This document shows positions 23,448 through 33,965 of a DNA stretch of 64,000 bases, in pieces. Each line of letters starts with the position of its first letter. The stretch's first letter is position 1. This DNA comes from Dermatemys mawii (Eukaryota; Chordata; Testudines; Dermatemydidae): contig ML677343.1 in assembly GCA_007922305.1 (NCBI GenBank), positions 35,223,541 through 35,287,540 of the forward strand, given 5' to 3'. The notes beneath the pieces are model-generated. The model did no database searches and was not told the origin of the DNA. It worked only from the letters and a program-made list of their open reading frames with translations. The translations under genes were made by a program, and so were the position numbers.

Positions 23448-23714
23448 GCTTTTTTGGGTAATATTGATCACAAATTTGGCTCCTGAACCACTGAGGTCTA
23501 AATGTCACTGCTCTACATGATGCTTTTGGGGTCCCTGCAGATTGAGCCTTGGTGATAGGGAGGTGTGAAGAGAGGCGAGGTTGGTGGACAGTGCCAAGTC
23601 CCCATCAAGATGAAGTGGCCATCTGTGGCTAACTTCTGTCAGACCTGCTAGCAAAACAGCAGTTGATAGATGTAGACAGAGAGAAGCAAAATGTAGGCCT
23701 TCACAGTATGATAG

Positions 23715-23880
23715 GAAGATTTCAAACTTGTGTAGAGCTTGCACTCAAAGATCTTAAAGTGCTTTCCAAAGTTGGATCAGCAGAGTTATTACATTCTACA
23801 GATAGGGAAATGGAGGCAAAAAGATTAATTACAATTTCCAGTGTCACACCTTGAGACAATGGCAGAGGCAGGAATAGAAC
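23715..23880 (+). repeat. MIR/CORE-SINE-like fragment
   Basis: The segment acattctacagatagggaaa, then tggaggcaaaaag and a gtcacacc... gcagaggcaggaatagaac block, follows the core and tail of MIR-like tRNA-derived SINEs (consensus attttacagatggggaaactgag and later gcagagctgggat). It is diverged and has no clear ends. Confidence 0.6.
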
Positions 23881-24292
23881 ATGGATTTGTTTTAATCACA
23901 AGAGAACATTGTCTCTCTATAATGGCCTGAATGCATTTGGGATTGATAGCTGGACAAAGGCAATACTAAAAAAGTCTTTTTGTAAAGAGTGGGCTAAGAA
24001 TAGCCAAGATGGGTACCTTGATGACTAAACAGGCAGATGCCATAAGAATGCATGGAAGTGATTAATCTATTTTGGGCTGCCTGCAAGCCAATGAGTGCTG
24101 TAAAGTATTAGGGATGCAGTTTCATTAGATTCCAGTAATTAAGACTAGCACAATATTTCTTCATACATTAGAAAAAATAAATACTAGTCAAGAGGTCCTG
24201 TTATCATGTGTATGGCCTTGTAAAGGGATGAACCACCCTTTGCACCCCCAAATGGCCAGGTGTGGTACTGCAGACATTCCTTGCCATACATA

Positions 24293-24964
24293 CAGGAACT
24301 CCTCACTTAAAGTCGTCCCGGTTAATGTTGTTACGTTGCTGATCAAAAGGGAATGTGCTTGTTTAAAGTTGTGCAATCCTCCCTTCTAACATCATTTGCC
24401 AGCCACCTTTCTTGTCCACTGCTTGCAGGAAGAGCAGCCTGTTGCAGCTAGCTGGTGGGGGCTTGGAACCAGGGTGGACCCGCAACCCCCCAAGTTCCCA
24501 GTGCAGCAGCTGCCCAGCAGGCTATCAATTGCCGGCCATTCAGCTGTCCCTCCCACACTGCCATTTGCTGCTCCTGCCCTCTGCCTTGGAGCTGCTCCTG
24601 GGAGCCTCCTGCTTGCAGTGCAGGAGGGGGAAGGGGGGGACTAATGTCAGGGTGTCCCCCTCCCCCTTGCTCCTGCATCCCGCTTACCCCTTCCCAGGCC
24701 CTGAAGCAGAGCGTCCCTGTCTTCCCTGTAAGCATCCCGCTTACACTTCCCCCTGCCCTGTCTTCCCTGTGCAGCTCCATGCTGCCTCCCTGAAGCAACT
24801 GTCGCTGCAGGGTCCTAGTGCCCCCTACGCTCTACTGCCAGGGCAGACTGATGCTGAACCTGCCCTTCCACCTCAGACCCTTCCCTTTTTCGGTGGGACC
24901 CCACACCAGCATAGCCCTCCTGTCCGCCCCCCCCTCCCCCGCCCACAGTCACCACTCCTGCCCC
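24293..24964. mobile_element. Probable pogo/Tigger-type element, GC-rich interior
   Basis: The left end CAGGAACTCCTCACTTAAAG follows a TA dinucleotide (24291-24292) and resembles Tigger-family termini. It continues gtcgtcccggttaatgttgt, a motif common at one end of these elements. The right end was not found. The GC-rich interior carries overlapping open frames of up to 213 codons on both strands (24412-25053 and others). They are proline-, serine- and leucine-rich with no domain, and I do not treat them as genes. Confidence 0.55.
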
Positions 24965-25080
24965 ACGCTGTGATACAAAGGCCAAGGATTTGTCAAAGCT
25001 CACCTAGGGAGTCTGTGGTAGAAGAGGAATTGAACCTTCCTCTCCCAGCTTAAAGGCTTCTTATGCCCTGATCACTGGGC
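24965..25080 (+). repeat. MIR-like SINE fragment
   Basis: The text ggatttgtcaaagctcacct, then gaggaattgaacc... and gccctgatcactgggccg, matches the 3' half of MIR-like SINEs (gtcacacag..., gaactcagg..., ctaaccactggacca). It lies directly after the GC-rich block. Confidence 0.5.
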
Positions 25081-25565
25081 CGCTCTTCCCTATAAATTAG
25101 TCCAAAGGAACAGCCACAGAACTTTACTCTGAGACTTCTACTGTTCCCTTCGGAAATATTCTGTCATGCCTTTCAGAATCTGAGGTGGCCTCATCCTGTG
25201 GGCACACAAAAGCTACTAGTTAAATAGACTTATAGTTGTTATCCATTAAGAAAAATGGAAACAATTCTAAGTTTGGTATCATTGAAAGAAGGAATTTCCT
25301 TTCCTTTCTGAGTCCATGTAAATTTTTAAATGCCACCTGAATGAGCAGAATCCTTTGTGCTTTGTGAATCAAATGCATCTACCTTGGCCTCATTTTTAAT
25401 TCTGAGTCCCGAGCCTTCTGGTGAGGGAAGCAAAGGTGTATAATCAAATACCTAGTATACTCTCTTGCATGCCCCATGCCGTCTGAATGTGGAGATGTTA
25501 AACTTTGATAGAATAGTGCAATTTTATATTTTTCAGTCAGCTACTTAAAAGGTTCATTGTTTTTT
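25081..25565. other. No gene recognised
   Basis: AT-rich intron-like sequence with no supported feature. Confidence 0.35.
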
Positions 25566-25569
25566 AAAT

Positions 25570-26283
25570 TAAAATGCATGGGGGAAAAGAGGCGATATTA
25601 AAAAGTGCAGTACCGTAAAGGGGATAGGTTTTCACTGTTCTTACGAGAGCAGACACACCCCAGTACAGCAAGATGGAGGGCAGCAACAGGTCCTGTGCCT
25701 CCCACCCTCCATTGTGGTGACTGACAAGGATTGGAGTTAGTTCGTGTGGCTTCTCAAATGAGACTTCAGGTTTTACAGCCCTTATGCTTCCAATCTCCCC
25801 TTTCCTGTGGTCGAGAGCAGCCTGCACAAGTTGATGTGACACTGAGATGCGTCTGTTTAGAGGAGTATGGCTGGCCCAGCTTGTGATTCCCATTCCCCTC
25901 ATCATGCTGCCTGGAGAGGGACTCCCTGTGGCCAGCACCTTTTGTTTCTTCTTTCTCCTTTTTCTGTGACACCTCTGCTCTTATCTGTTGGAGTGGGGGG
26001 GACTTTCTTGGCATGTAATTAGTGTTAGTTCCCTTCTTGTGTAGACGTTTCACAGCCTCTTTCTTACCAGTGTAAAGTCCATTGTCCATTTAGTTGTTCT
26101 GTGTCCAGTTTTCTCCATGTTCCCCCAACTACCAAATTCCTCAGGCCAGTGGGGCTGTAGTGACACCTGCTGCACAGTGCTGGGAGTGACTAACACCTGC
26201 AAGTTTTCCGCAGGTCTGTCTGCCTGTACCCGGGCTCCAGTTTGTCTGTTGTATTCTGCAAGTGATTGACGCTTGGAGTACAA
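25570..26283 (-). pseudogene. Open minus-strand region of unknown origin, probably repeat-derived
   Basis: Two minus-strand frames overlap: 26283-26050, starting MYSKRQSLAEYNRQTGARVQ, and 26089-25766, a Lys/Glu/Gln-rich stretch containing EVSQKKEKEETKGAGH and ending in a Cys-containing CAGCSRPQ block. Text similar in all frames continues to 25570. The hydrophilic composition and apparent frameshift suggest the remains of a LINE ORF1 or an LTR-element leader. I could not assign a family. No splice sites support a host exon. Confidence 0.35.
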
Positions 26284-26289
26284 CTAGTG

Positions 26290-27235
26290 TGAGAGTGTTT
26301 CTTTGAAGTAATTTACAAGTTCTTTTTTTTTTAAATCAGAAATATTGCAAAGTGGGCCTAACAAAGACTCTTGCTTGAAAAAAGGGCCTGGAGATGAGTC
26401 TGGTCCCGAATCTGACTCGGTTCAAAAGTTTAGTACGTCAACTTTCTATGCTCTGTTATTAGGCATCTCTCCATTGCTTCTTGGTCCACATTTGTAGGGT
26501 ATTACAGCGCACACCTTAACAGAAGTAACGCCATCCACCATGAATATTCATATCCGCTCTTCTCACCCACACTGGCAGACGAAATCCTCTTTAGGGGAAG
26601 GTGGAGCTCCTGTCACTGTCTGTGTCAGCTACTTTTGGCTTCCCTGTGGACTGAGCCCAAGTCTGATGGTGTTCAGAGAAATGTAAGATACTAGAGGAAG
26701 GCTTTAATGGAAGCCAGGAGAGTTATCAGTGAGAGGTTGAGAGAGAACAAAGAGGTGAAAGGAGAAAAAAGTATGGGACCTTTTGTTTATCTTATTTGAT
26801 TTGTAAGTTCTTTTTGGGAGGTGCCTTATAACTATTAACTACTGTGTGACAGGAGCAGGTTACTGCCTGGCTTCCTAGCTGTGCTATTGGTAGCTGTTTA
26901 TATCAGAAGAAAAATGGGCTCAAGTTACCAAAAATCAAAAACCCCCCTACCACCAAAAATAATAGTAATAAAAAAAAAAATCCCACAAACTGGGGAAAGA
27001 ACCTGCTTTTCTGGAGTTAAAATAAAACCTGGAATGGGAAAGGAAAAGTCTGAAAGAATTAGTGACAAGATATCATGTACAGCTGTGGCGATGGTATTGT
27101 GGGAGGGAGGGAGAAGCTGGGAGGCGACAAAAACACAATTTGACCTAAAATTGAATTTCTCTGATAAGGAATTTCCGAAGCACTGCCTCATTCATTCACT
27201 GGCCAAATAATTATATGCGCTTTAATAATCTTTAT
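26290..27235. other. No gene recognised
   Basis: Nothing beyond short frames (for example the opposing pair at 26881-27210 and 26925-27191) and an A-rich tract near 26960. Confidence 0.4.
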
Positions 27236-27242
27236 TTTACAG

Positions 27243-27344
27243 GAGTATGTTGCCAGGGTAACAGAGCATAAGCAGGAGAACAGCACCTTGCAGATCACAA
27301 AGGCAAATCTACAGAAAGAAATTTCACTGAGTTTCTCTCTCTCT
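27243..27344 (+). CDS. Candidate second coiled-coil exon
   Basis: After the acceptor-like ctttattttacag the reading frame gives EYVARVTEHKQENSTLQITK followed by ANLQKEIS. This is again a charged, Leu/Gln-rich coiled-coil segment in phase 0, so it would join the exon at 22627-22755 in frame across an intron of about 4.5 kb. The acceptor is good. The donor is uncertain: ctct|gtctcc at 27345 keeps phase 0 (34 codons), while ctga|gtttct at 27331 would change phase. Neither is strong, which lowers confidence. Confidence 0.5.
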
Positions 27345-27559
27345 GTCTCCTCACACTTTGCAGTGTAATGACAACTCTTATTTTTCATGCACTGGTTTAA
27401 TAATCTTATTGAAAGATCCTTTCCCTGTTTTTATTATTCTTGTCTGCCTGAGCACAGATAATGGCAGAAACTTGGAATTCTCAAGCCCACTGGGCTAAGC
27501 AAACTAACAGTTGTAATATGGTTAGCATTTTTATGTAATTACTTTTTATTGCTGTTTTA

Positions 27560-27970
27560 TCCCCGTTTCTGTTCCTCCCCAGCTAGTTGCAGCTTCCTTT
27601 TCTCTCTGGCCCAATCAGGGAATAGTAAGGGTTGGGGGAGAGGTTAGTAGTTGATTGCATTAATCGGAAATTATTAGCTGAGCATGTTTTCAGGGGTGGG
27701 GAGTGGGTCACAGAAGCAGATCTTTTAAGAAGGGGCAAATTGAATTATGGCCAATGAAATAATGAAGCCTCCAGGCTGTAAATTGTAGAAAGGACAATCT
27801 CTTTCACGTATACTCTAGCATTATTCATAATGGGTTCTGCTCTCTGGCTGAAAAGCAATGCGTGGCCTTACTGACATCCAGCAGACTTGGACAGCTCGAT
27901 TAGTTGGTCTGGGAAATTGGTTGATTAGAAATTTATTAAAAACGAAAATTCCTGAAGCTCTTTAGTAAGA
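27560..27970. promoter_or_regulatory. Possible conserved noncoding element rich in homeodomain-type sites
   Basis: This block is free of recognisable repeats. It is dense in TAAT/ATTA cores, for example ttgattgcattaatcgg near 27652, aattattagctgag near 27670, tgaattatggccaatgaaat near 27741, and cattattcataatgg near 27820. It also has an octamer-like attgcat. Dense homeodomain-like sites in non-repeat intronic sequence suggest an enhancer. Conservation cannot be assessed here. Confidence 0.3.
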
Positions 27971-28570
27971 TCTGTGAGTCTGGTAGTGGGACATTACTAC
28001 TAGTCCTTTGCCTGAATGGAGTTTGACAGGTCTATGGCTTATAAATATTTTTGCTGCTATTCTCTTTGCCAAAGGCCAGAACCTCAGAAAGAGAGTGTGG
28101 GAAAAGCAGTAATCTTAGACTGCAGACTTGGCAAAAAAAGAAACCTCTCTGAAATTAAATACAAAAATTGCATTCAAATGATGGTAAAGGTCTGACTGCA
28201 ACCCATAAGTGCCAAGAAATAAGAATTAAGACTGTCACTTACATTCTGCTGTCGGTTAGATGGTGTTCAGACAGTCCTTAGTCAGGCACTGTCTGAACAG
28301 GGGACAAACTGAATTTGTCTTCAGTATACTGACGTGCCACACCTCAGGAAGAAAAATTTTAAGGACAAAATTGCAACCTTACTATGAATATTGTGGCTTT
28401 TGTGAGTGGAAATCAGGCTGTTAATGTAGTTTTAATAAAGATTTTTGTATATTTGCCTTTTTTTCGAGGCTGGTACATATTTTCAATGCAATGAACATCC
28501 CAGGTTTATAGTGAATCCATGGATACTGGCACAAAGTACAGTAATATTTAGCTTGAAGTACCCCATGGTA
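27971..28570. other. No gene recognised
   Basis: AT-rich, non-repeat-looking intronic sequence. Confidence 0.3.
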
Positions 28571-28574
28571 AGTA

Positions 28575-28765
28575 CACCGGACCCACGCTATAGCCCATGT
28601 CACGATAGCGCGGGTTCGCATACAGCGTGTTAGTTGCCATGGATCCCAAATTTAAATATTTAAATTGGGATCCATGGCAACACATCCCCTGCGTTAACGT
28701 GGTTCCTGCATTAGCACAGGACCACGCATGGATCCTGAACCCCGGGCTATAACGAGAGTCCGGTA
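28575..28765. mobile_element. pogo-type MITE, copy A, with central palindrome
   Basis: The element begins CACCGGACCCACGCTATAGC and ends GGGCTATAACGAGAGTCCGG plus TA, an inverted repeat of about 20 bp. A TA duplication lies at 28573-28574 and 28766-28767, as expected for Tc1/mariner/pogo transposons. Its centre is a near-perfect palindrome with arms GTTGCCATGGATCCCAA and TTGGGATCCATGGCAAC around an AT-only core. It is related to the copy at 52255-52428. No coding capacity. Confidence 0.85.
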
Positions 28766-28767
28766 TA

Positions 28768-29869
28768 TATAAAAGCTGGTTAATATTTTTATGGTTTCTC
28801 ACTAAGTAACAATATTAGCCAGCCTTTATATACTTACCATGGGTATTTCCTACTAAATATTACTGTGCTTTTTGCAAGTATCCATGGCATTGCTATGGAG
28901 TTGAGAGCATGCTGCTTTTCTGCAGTGGTGTAGTAGTAGTAAAATGCTTGGGAGCAGAAGCTGATGGGGTACAGGGACAGTCACGCACCACAGGTGGCAA
29001 AAATAATTCCTTGTAACACTACAGGCAGATGATGTTGAAATTAGATAACTGGCACGCATATTCTGTTCATTCACTGTATTTTCTGTGCCTCATTGTTAGC
29101 AGAATAGGAGTTAGAAGTGCTAACAGCCTTATGAAAGGCGAAGAGTGCTCTTATGAAAAAGGTTTAAATACACTGTTGATAAGCCAGCAAAGGCTTAATT
29201 ATTTAGTACACAATTTTTATTCATTAGAAAAAGAACATTTGCACAGGTATCTTAATGAAGTTTTAGGCCAGTGCCATTTGAAATAGGCAAAAAAAGACAC
29301 TTAAAAATGCTTGACAGATTATTATGCACTTCAAAGACTCAATATGATACTGCCTTTGTTGGAAAAAATATGAAAACAAATTTCTGTGTGAGATAAGTAG
29401 TTGACTGTCAGATTTTAACTTCATGTCCATTGTAAAACTTGTTTTCTTCAGAATATTAAGAGAAATTAGATGAATTAAAGGAGTACTCTTTTTATAAAAT
29501 TATATATTTCCCAACTGAGAATGTCCATAGTCTAGAGATTTGTGTTTTGCCTTTTTAAAAAAATCTTTAGCAATCCATAGGAATTGCTGGCTGTAACCAT
29601 GTCTGTCTGCAGCACAAAGGGCTGAGCTCCGCTCTGTAATTGTATGTCAGAAAACGATGGTCAGGTTGTCAGCTTGGCTGCAAAATCTCAGCTCATTCTT
29701 TCTTCCCACCAAACCACGATTCACTGTATACTGGAAATGAAGTCAGTGTCTATATGCTGCAGTGCTAGTGTATGCTATTAGAATATGACCAAGTAACCAC
29801 TCAAGATAAGGACTTGTCTAGTTTTCCACTGATTTTAAGACTCATAAAACCCTCCTTGGATTATAACCT
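28768..29869. other. No gene recognised
   Basis: No supported feature. The short frames at 28853-29074 (-) and 29029-29286 (+) have no motif or splice context. Confidence 0.35.
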
Positions 29870-29945
29870 CTGCATAATGGGGACTGTCTTTCTATGTGTT
29901 TTGTTCAGCATGTAGCATAATGGGATCTTGATCCTGATCAAGGCC
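29870..29945 (+). repeat. Interspersed repeat tail, related to 22378-22560
   Basis: The text ggactgtctttctatgtgtt, then gtagcataatgggatcttga, is a diverged version of the repeat ending at 22560. Only the tail is present. Confidence 0.4.
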
Positions 29946-30344
29946 GGTGACAGGGTATATAGACCTTGTCCCTGGGCTGGCAGGGAACAGCTGTCTGTCA
30001 TTACTGTAGAGACACTCACAGGGATGGAGGCAGTTGTCAAGAAGGGAAGGCCCTCCTTTGCCTCCCACTCTATAGAAGAGCCCTCAGTGCTGGAAGGGGA
30101 AGGAGGGGAAGCCTCTGTGTGTGGAAATGGCTGAGGAAAGAGCCACACCTGCTAGTGTCCTGAGCTCTGAGATAGAGTGAGACTGGGTGACCTGTCCTTT
30201 GCTGGACTGATAGAAGCCATGCAGCCGCTGGAATCCTCCAACGGCTGGGAGAACTGACTCGCAGTGATTCTGAGGGTTTGGCGCAGGCACGCTGCCATGC
30301 TTTGTTTTGAGTAATGATTGGGAAACATTTATGTCATGGAAGAC

Positions 30345-31838
30345 AGGTGAGATACCAGAGACTGGAAAAAGGCAAATATAGTGCCCATCTATAGAAAAAG
30401 ACATAAGGACAACCCATGGAATTACAGACCAGTCAGCTTAACTTCTGTACTCCGAAAAATAATGAAGCAATCAATTTGCAAACACTTGGAACATAATAAG
30501 GTGATAAGTAACAGTCAGCATGGATTTGTCAAGAACAAATTATGTCAAACCAACCTAACAGCTTTCTTTGACAGGGTAAAAAGTCTTGTGTATGGAGGGG
30601 AAGTGGTAGATGTGGTATTATCTTGACTTTAGCAAGACTGTAGCAGGGTGCTGGTGCAGAGGCACCTAATCAGCCCCTGCTCAGCCAGCCCCTATCAGGG
30701 GAGATAGATTGGGGCTGGGGAAAGCCTGATGCCTGGCCTGTGGATTGGCTACACCTGCTGGCCTGAGGGCTATAAAGGCTGGAAGGAGCAAGAAGGGAGG
30801 GGGAATGGCCAGATCAAGGTCAGTCTCCAGGCTGAGGGCTGCTGCCTTTGTGAGAAGCCAAACAAGCCTCGAAGTTGTATATAGTTTAACACTGGTGGTG
30901 GGCACTGGACTGTAAGCTAATAAAGACACAGGTGTTGCACAGTGAAAGCCTCTCTGAGCTTTATTTGGGCAGCCAGTGGGCTGCAGGAAGAGGGGGCCAG
31001 CAGACCCTGTTACAAAGACCTTTGATACAGTTATGCATGACCTTCTCATAAACAAACTAGGGAAATACAACCTAGATGAAGCTACTCTAAGGTGGGCGCA
31101 TAACTGGTTGGAAAACTATTCCCAGAGAGTAATCATCAGTGGTTCACAGTAAAGTTGAAGGATGTATCGAGTCTGGGTCTGGTTCTATTCAATATCTTCA
31201 TCAATGATTTAGGTAATGGCATAGAGAGTACGCTTATAAAGTTTGCAAATGATATCCAGCTGGTCGGGTTTTCACGTACATTGGAGGATAGGATTAACAT
31301 TCAAAATGATCTGGACAAACTGGAGAAATGGTCTGAAGTAAATAGGATGAAATTCAGTAAGGACAAATGCAAAGTACTACATTTAGGAAGGAACAATCAT
31401 TTGCACACATACAAAACAGGAAATGACTACCTAGGTAGGAGTACTGCGGAAAGAGATCTGGGGATTGTAGTGGATTGCAAGCTAAATCTGAGTCACCAGT
31501 GTAACAATGTTGCAAAAAAGCAGTTTTCAAGCACATAAAAGGTTGTTACAAAGAGAAGGGAGAAAAATTTGTTCTTGTTAATCTCCGAGGATAGGGGAAG
31601 AAACACTGGGCTTAAATTGCCCCAAAGGCATTAGGAAAAACTTCCTAACCATCTGGGTGGTTAAGCCCTAGAATAGATTGGCCCAGGGAGGTTGTGGAAT
31701 TGCTGTCACTGGAGATTTTTAAGAGCAAGTTAGACAAACACCTGTCAGGGATTATCTAGATAATACTTATTGGTGCGGAGGACTGGATTAGAAGATTTCT
31801 TAAGGTCCCTTCTAGCCCTATGATTCTATATTTTGGGT
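30345..31838 (+). mobile_element. CR1 LINE, best preserved copy, split by a solo LTR
   Basis: Translation of the plus strand gives CR1 reverse-transcriptase blocks in order. DNPWNYRPVSLTSVLRKIM lies at 30411-30470, then a QHGFVKNKLCQTNL block. After an interruption come LVLFNIFINDLGNGIE and LIKFANDIQLVG at 31179-31270, where the catalytic FADD box reads FAND. DKCKVLHLG and ERDLGIVVD follow. The non-coding 3' end finishes with tctagccctatgattctat near 31838. The copy is 5' truncated and has frame breaks. The solo LTR at 30639-31014 splits it in the middle of the RT. Confidence 0.9.
30639..31014 (+). mobile_element. Solo LTR inserted into CR1, 5-bp target duplication
   Basis: The 376-bp unit starts TGTAGCAGGGTGCTGG and ends CAGACCCTGTTACA. 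It is flanked by the identical 5-mer aagac at 30634-30638 and 31015-31019. Inside are a TATA-like ctataaaggctgg near 30770 and a polyadenylation signal aataaagac near 30919, which sets the plus orientation. The 5-bp duplication fits gypsy and retroviral-type integrases. No internal coding region remains, so it is a solo LTR left by recombination. Confidence 0.9.
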
Positions 31839-31839
31839 A

Positions 31840-32930
31840 CTGGAGAACCCTATTAGATCCCTGTTAGGGCCCTGTGATTTGTGGCAGCGAGACCACATCT
31901 TCTCCTGGGCTGACTCCTCCTTCTGGTGTCTCAACGAGTGTTTGCCGTCCCTGTGCAGAGCTGCTTGCTCCACTGCCTTTGAGCACTATCACAATAAAAG
32001 TTAGTAATAATAATCCACAGAAGGAAGACTGGCTTCTTCTTTGTTGCCTAGGAGAAACTAGCTGATAATGTCAAGACTGTGGAGTATAGAGAGAATTCAG
32101 GGACTCGGGTAATGAATTACTGAAGAGAAACATTCCTGATATGTGCAGGCCTGGAAGAAATTCACTGAAGCTGAATTCTTAAGCAAATGTTCAGCAGGAA
32201 GCTCTATTGGATGGAGACCCCATTTGCACATTATTTTTACCTACTCTTTTCTGTTTTTATCATAGAATGTTTTAAAATGCTGGAAGCCCATGAGCAGGCC
32301 CTTTTCCTTTTGTTTACAGGAACAGTCTGAGGTTCTGGGTGACACAGAACAGTCTCTGCTCACTACTAGGCTGTTGGATTTCCTGTATTCTCTCCCACCT
32401 CGGATTTTTTGTGAGTCATGAGAACATGGGAGGTCTTACTCAGGACGATGCAGTAAGATGGGGTGGTAATCATCCTCATTGCTGCCCGATGACCCAGACA
32501 GTTTGGGTTCCCTAATCTTCTCCAGCTGTCATCCTGCCTGCTCATCAGCAAGACCTCATGACACAGGATGGGGCAAAATAAAAGACTAATCTCAGACTCC
32601 ATCTACATTGTGGGTTGGTATTTGGATGGGTGTTCAACCTAGAGCAGACATGGTCTATAGCCAGTCAAGCTGTTCTTAGCAACAACAGGTAGAATCCACC
32701 AGAAAGTGCTTCTTAGCTAAGAGATTTTCTACTAGGATTCAATAATTGCCACCTGTCCCCCAAAAGAATCAGACATTTACACTATTTCAGACTATCTGTT
32801 CACCTTAAAGACCTCAGGTCTTTCCCATAGCTCTCTAGAAACACACGTAGCAGCAATTAGTGCCTGCCACCCTCCCACCGACAAGCACTCCATCTTCAGC
32901 TATCCAGTGACTGCTAAATGTTTGTTTTCT
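31840..32930. other. No gene recognised
   Basis: No supported gene. An acceptor-like tgtttacag at 32311-32319 followed by a 91-base open stretch and a strong gtgagt at 32411 was considered as an exon and rejected because its frame does not follow from upstream. The rest looks intronic. Confidence 0.35.
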
Positions 32931-32933
32931 AAA

Positions 32934-33435
32934 GGGCGTGGTTCACCCCATGAGCTTCCCACAGGCTTTTCATGGTCCCTACCAGGAAATTGGTTCCCGA
33001 ATCTGTAAGGATGTCGGAGGGCCAACCCACCCTGGCAAAAATGTCTGTTAATGCCTGGCACACGGTTTTAGCCCTGGTGTTGCTTAGAGCTACTGCTTCT
33101 GGCCATCGGGTAGCGAAATCCATGAAAGTCAGTATGTACTGCTTTCCTCTGGGTGTCTTTTTTGGGAAAGGACCCAGAATATCCACAGCTACTCACTGAA
33201 ATGGAACCTCAATTATGGGCAGTGGCTGGAGAGGGGCCTTCACCTGGTCTTGGAGTTTTCCCACTTTTTGGCACACCTCACAAGACCGGACATAATGAGC
33301 AATGTCCTTGCCCATTTCCTCCCAGTGGAATGACTTCCCCACACAGTCCTTGGTTCTGTTCACCCCAGCATGCCCACTAGGGTGATCGTGGGCTAAGCTC
33401 AGAAGCTTTACCTGGTACTTAGCTGGAACTACCAA
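32934..33435 (-). pseudogene. Ty3/gypsy integrase, zinc-binding domain and first part of catalytic core
   Basis: The minus-strand frame 33435-33193 has the His/Cys zinc finger (HDHPSGHAGVNRT, then CEVCQKV). The frame 33186-32929 has the start of the catalytic core, with the first Asp in MDILGPFPK and the second in ILTDSGTNF, then breaks off after GVNHAL. A stop or gap between the two frames makes it non-coding. The third catalytic residue (Glu) is missing here. The matching C-terminal piece lies on the opposite strand at 33966. Gypsy family is clear from motif spacing. Confidence 0.9.
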
Positions 33436-33539
33436 CTGTCTCTGAGGCTGCCAGTCTTCCTGGTGTCCCCCAGAAAGAGTTTTCTTGTATTATAGTCCTT
33501 TTTCGACTACAAACCGGGATCAATTGGTAGAGCTGAGAG

Positions 33540-33957
33540 GCGGTGGGTTGCTCCGTGCCGCCATCTAAGCTTTCTGGAGGCTTTCATCTGCTTCCTGTTT
33601 GGCCTGGAACTGTTCTCTTGATGCTGGAGACATCAGTTTCTCACTGGGTTGTGGACTTGGATTGGGTTCCTCAGGAAGTGATGGAGGTGATGGAGTTGTT
33701 TCCGTTGGTGGTGGACTGCTTTCCGCTGGTGCACCGTGTTGCATTTCAGACTCTGGCTGAACCTCTTGGGTTAGTGTAGCTGTTGCTGTCAGTGCCGGCT
33801 CGAGGTTGCCCTCTGGGGTTGGAGTGGTAGATGGGGTTGCAAGCACTGGGCTCAGTGCTGGCAATGGTTCAGGTGTTGGTTGCTTCACCAGTTCCGGTCC
33901 GGGGACTGGCTTTGGCTGGGTCTCTGGGACTGGATGCTCTACGGCTGTTTCAGTCGT
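33540..33957 (-). pseudogene. Pro/Thr/Glu-rich linker of the gypsy polyprotein
   Basis: The minus strand reads an uninterrupted low-complexity chain (for example EPLPALSPVLATPSTTPTPE), ending near EKLMSPASREQF. It lies upstream of the integrase in the same orientation and is probably a linker within the polyprotein. Its upstream edge coincides with the strand switch at about 33960. Confidence 0.6.
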
Positions 33958-33965
33958 GGGCAGGG

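Noticed and set aside
24412..25053. A 213-codon plus-strand frame, one of several overlapping long frames on both strands
   Set aside because: GC-rich, Pro/Ser/Leu-rich, no domain, and equally long frames exist in other phases. It lies inside a Tigger-like repeat and a SINE.
32320..32410. Possible exon with acceptor ttgtttacag and donor gtgagt
   Set aside because: The phase does not follow from the upstream candidate exon and the peptide (ending LLDFLYSLPPRIF) does not continue the coiled coil. Kept only as a note.
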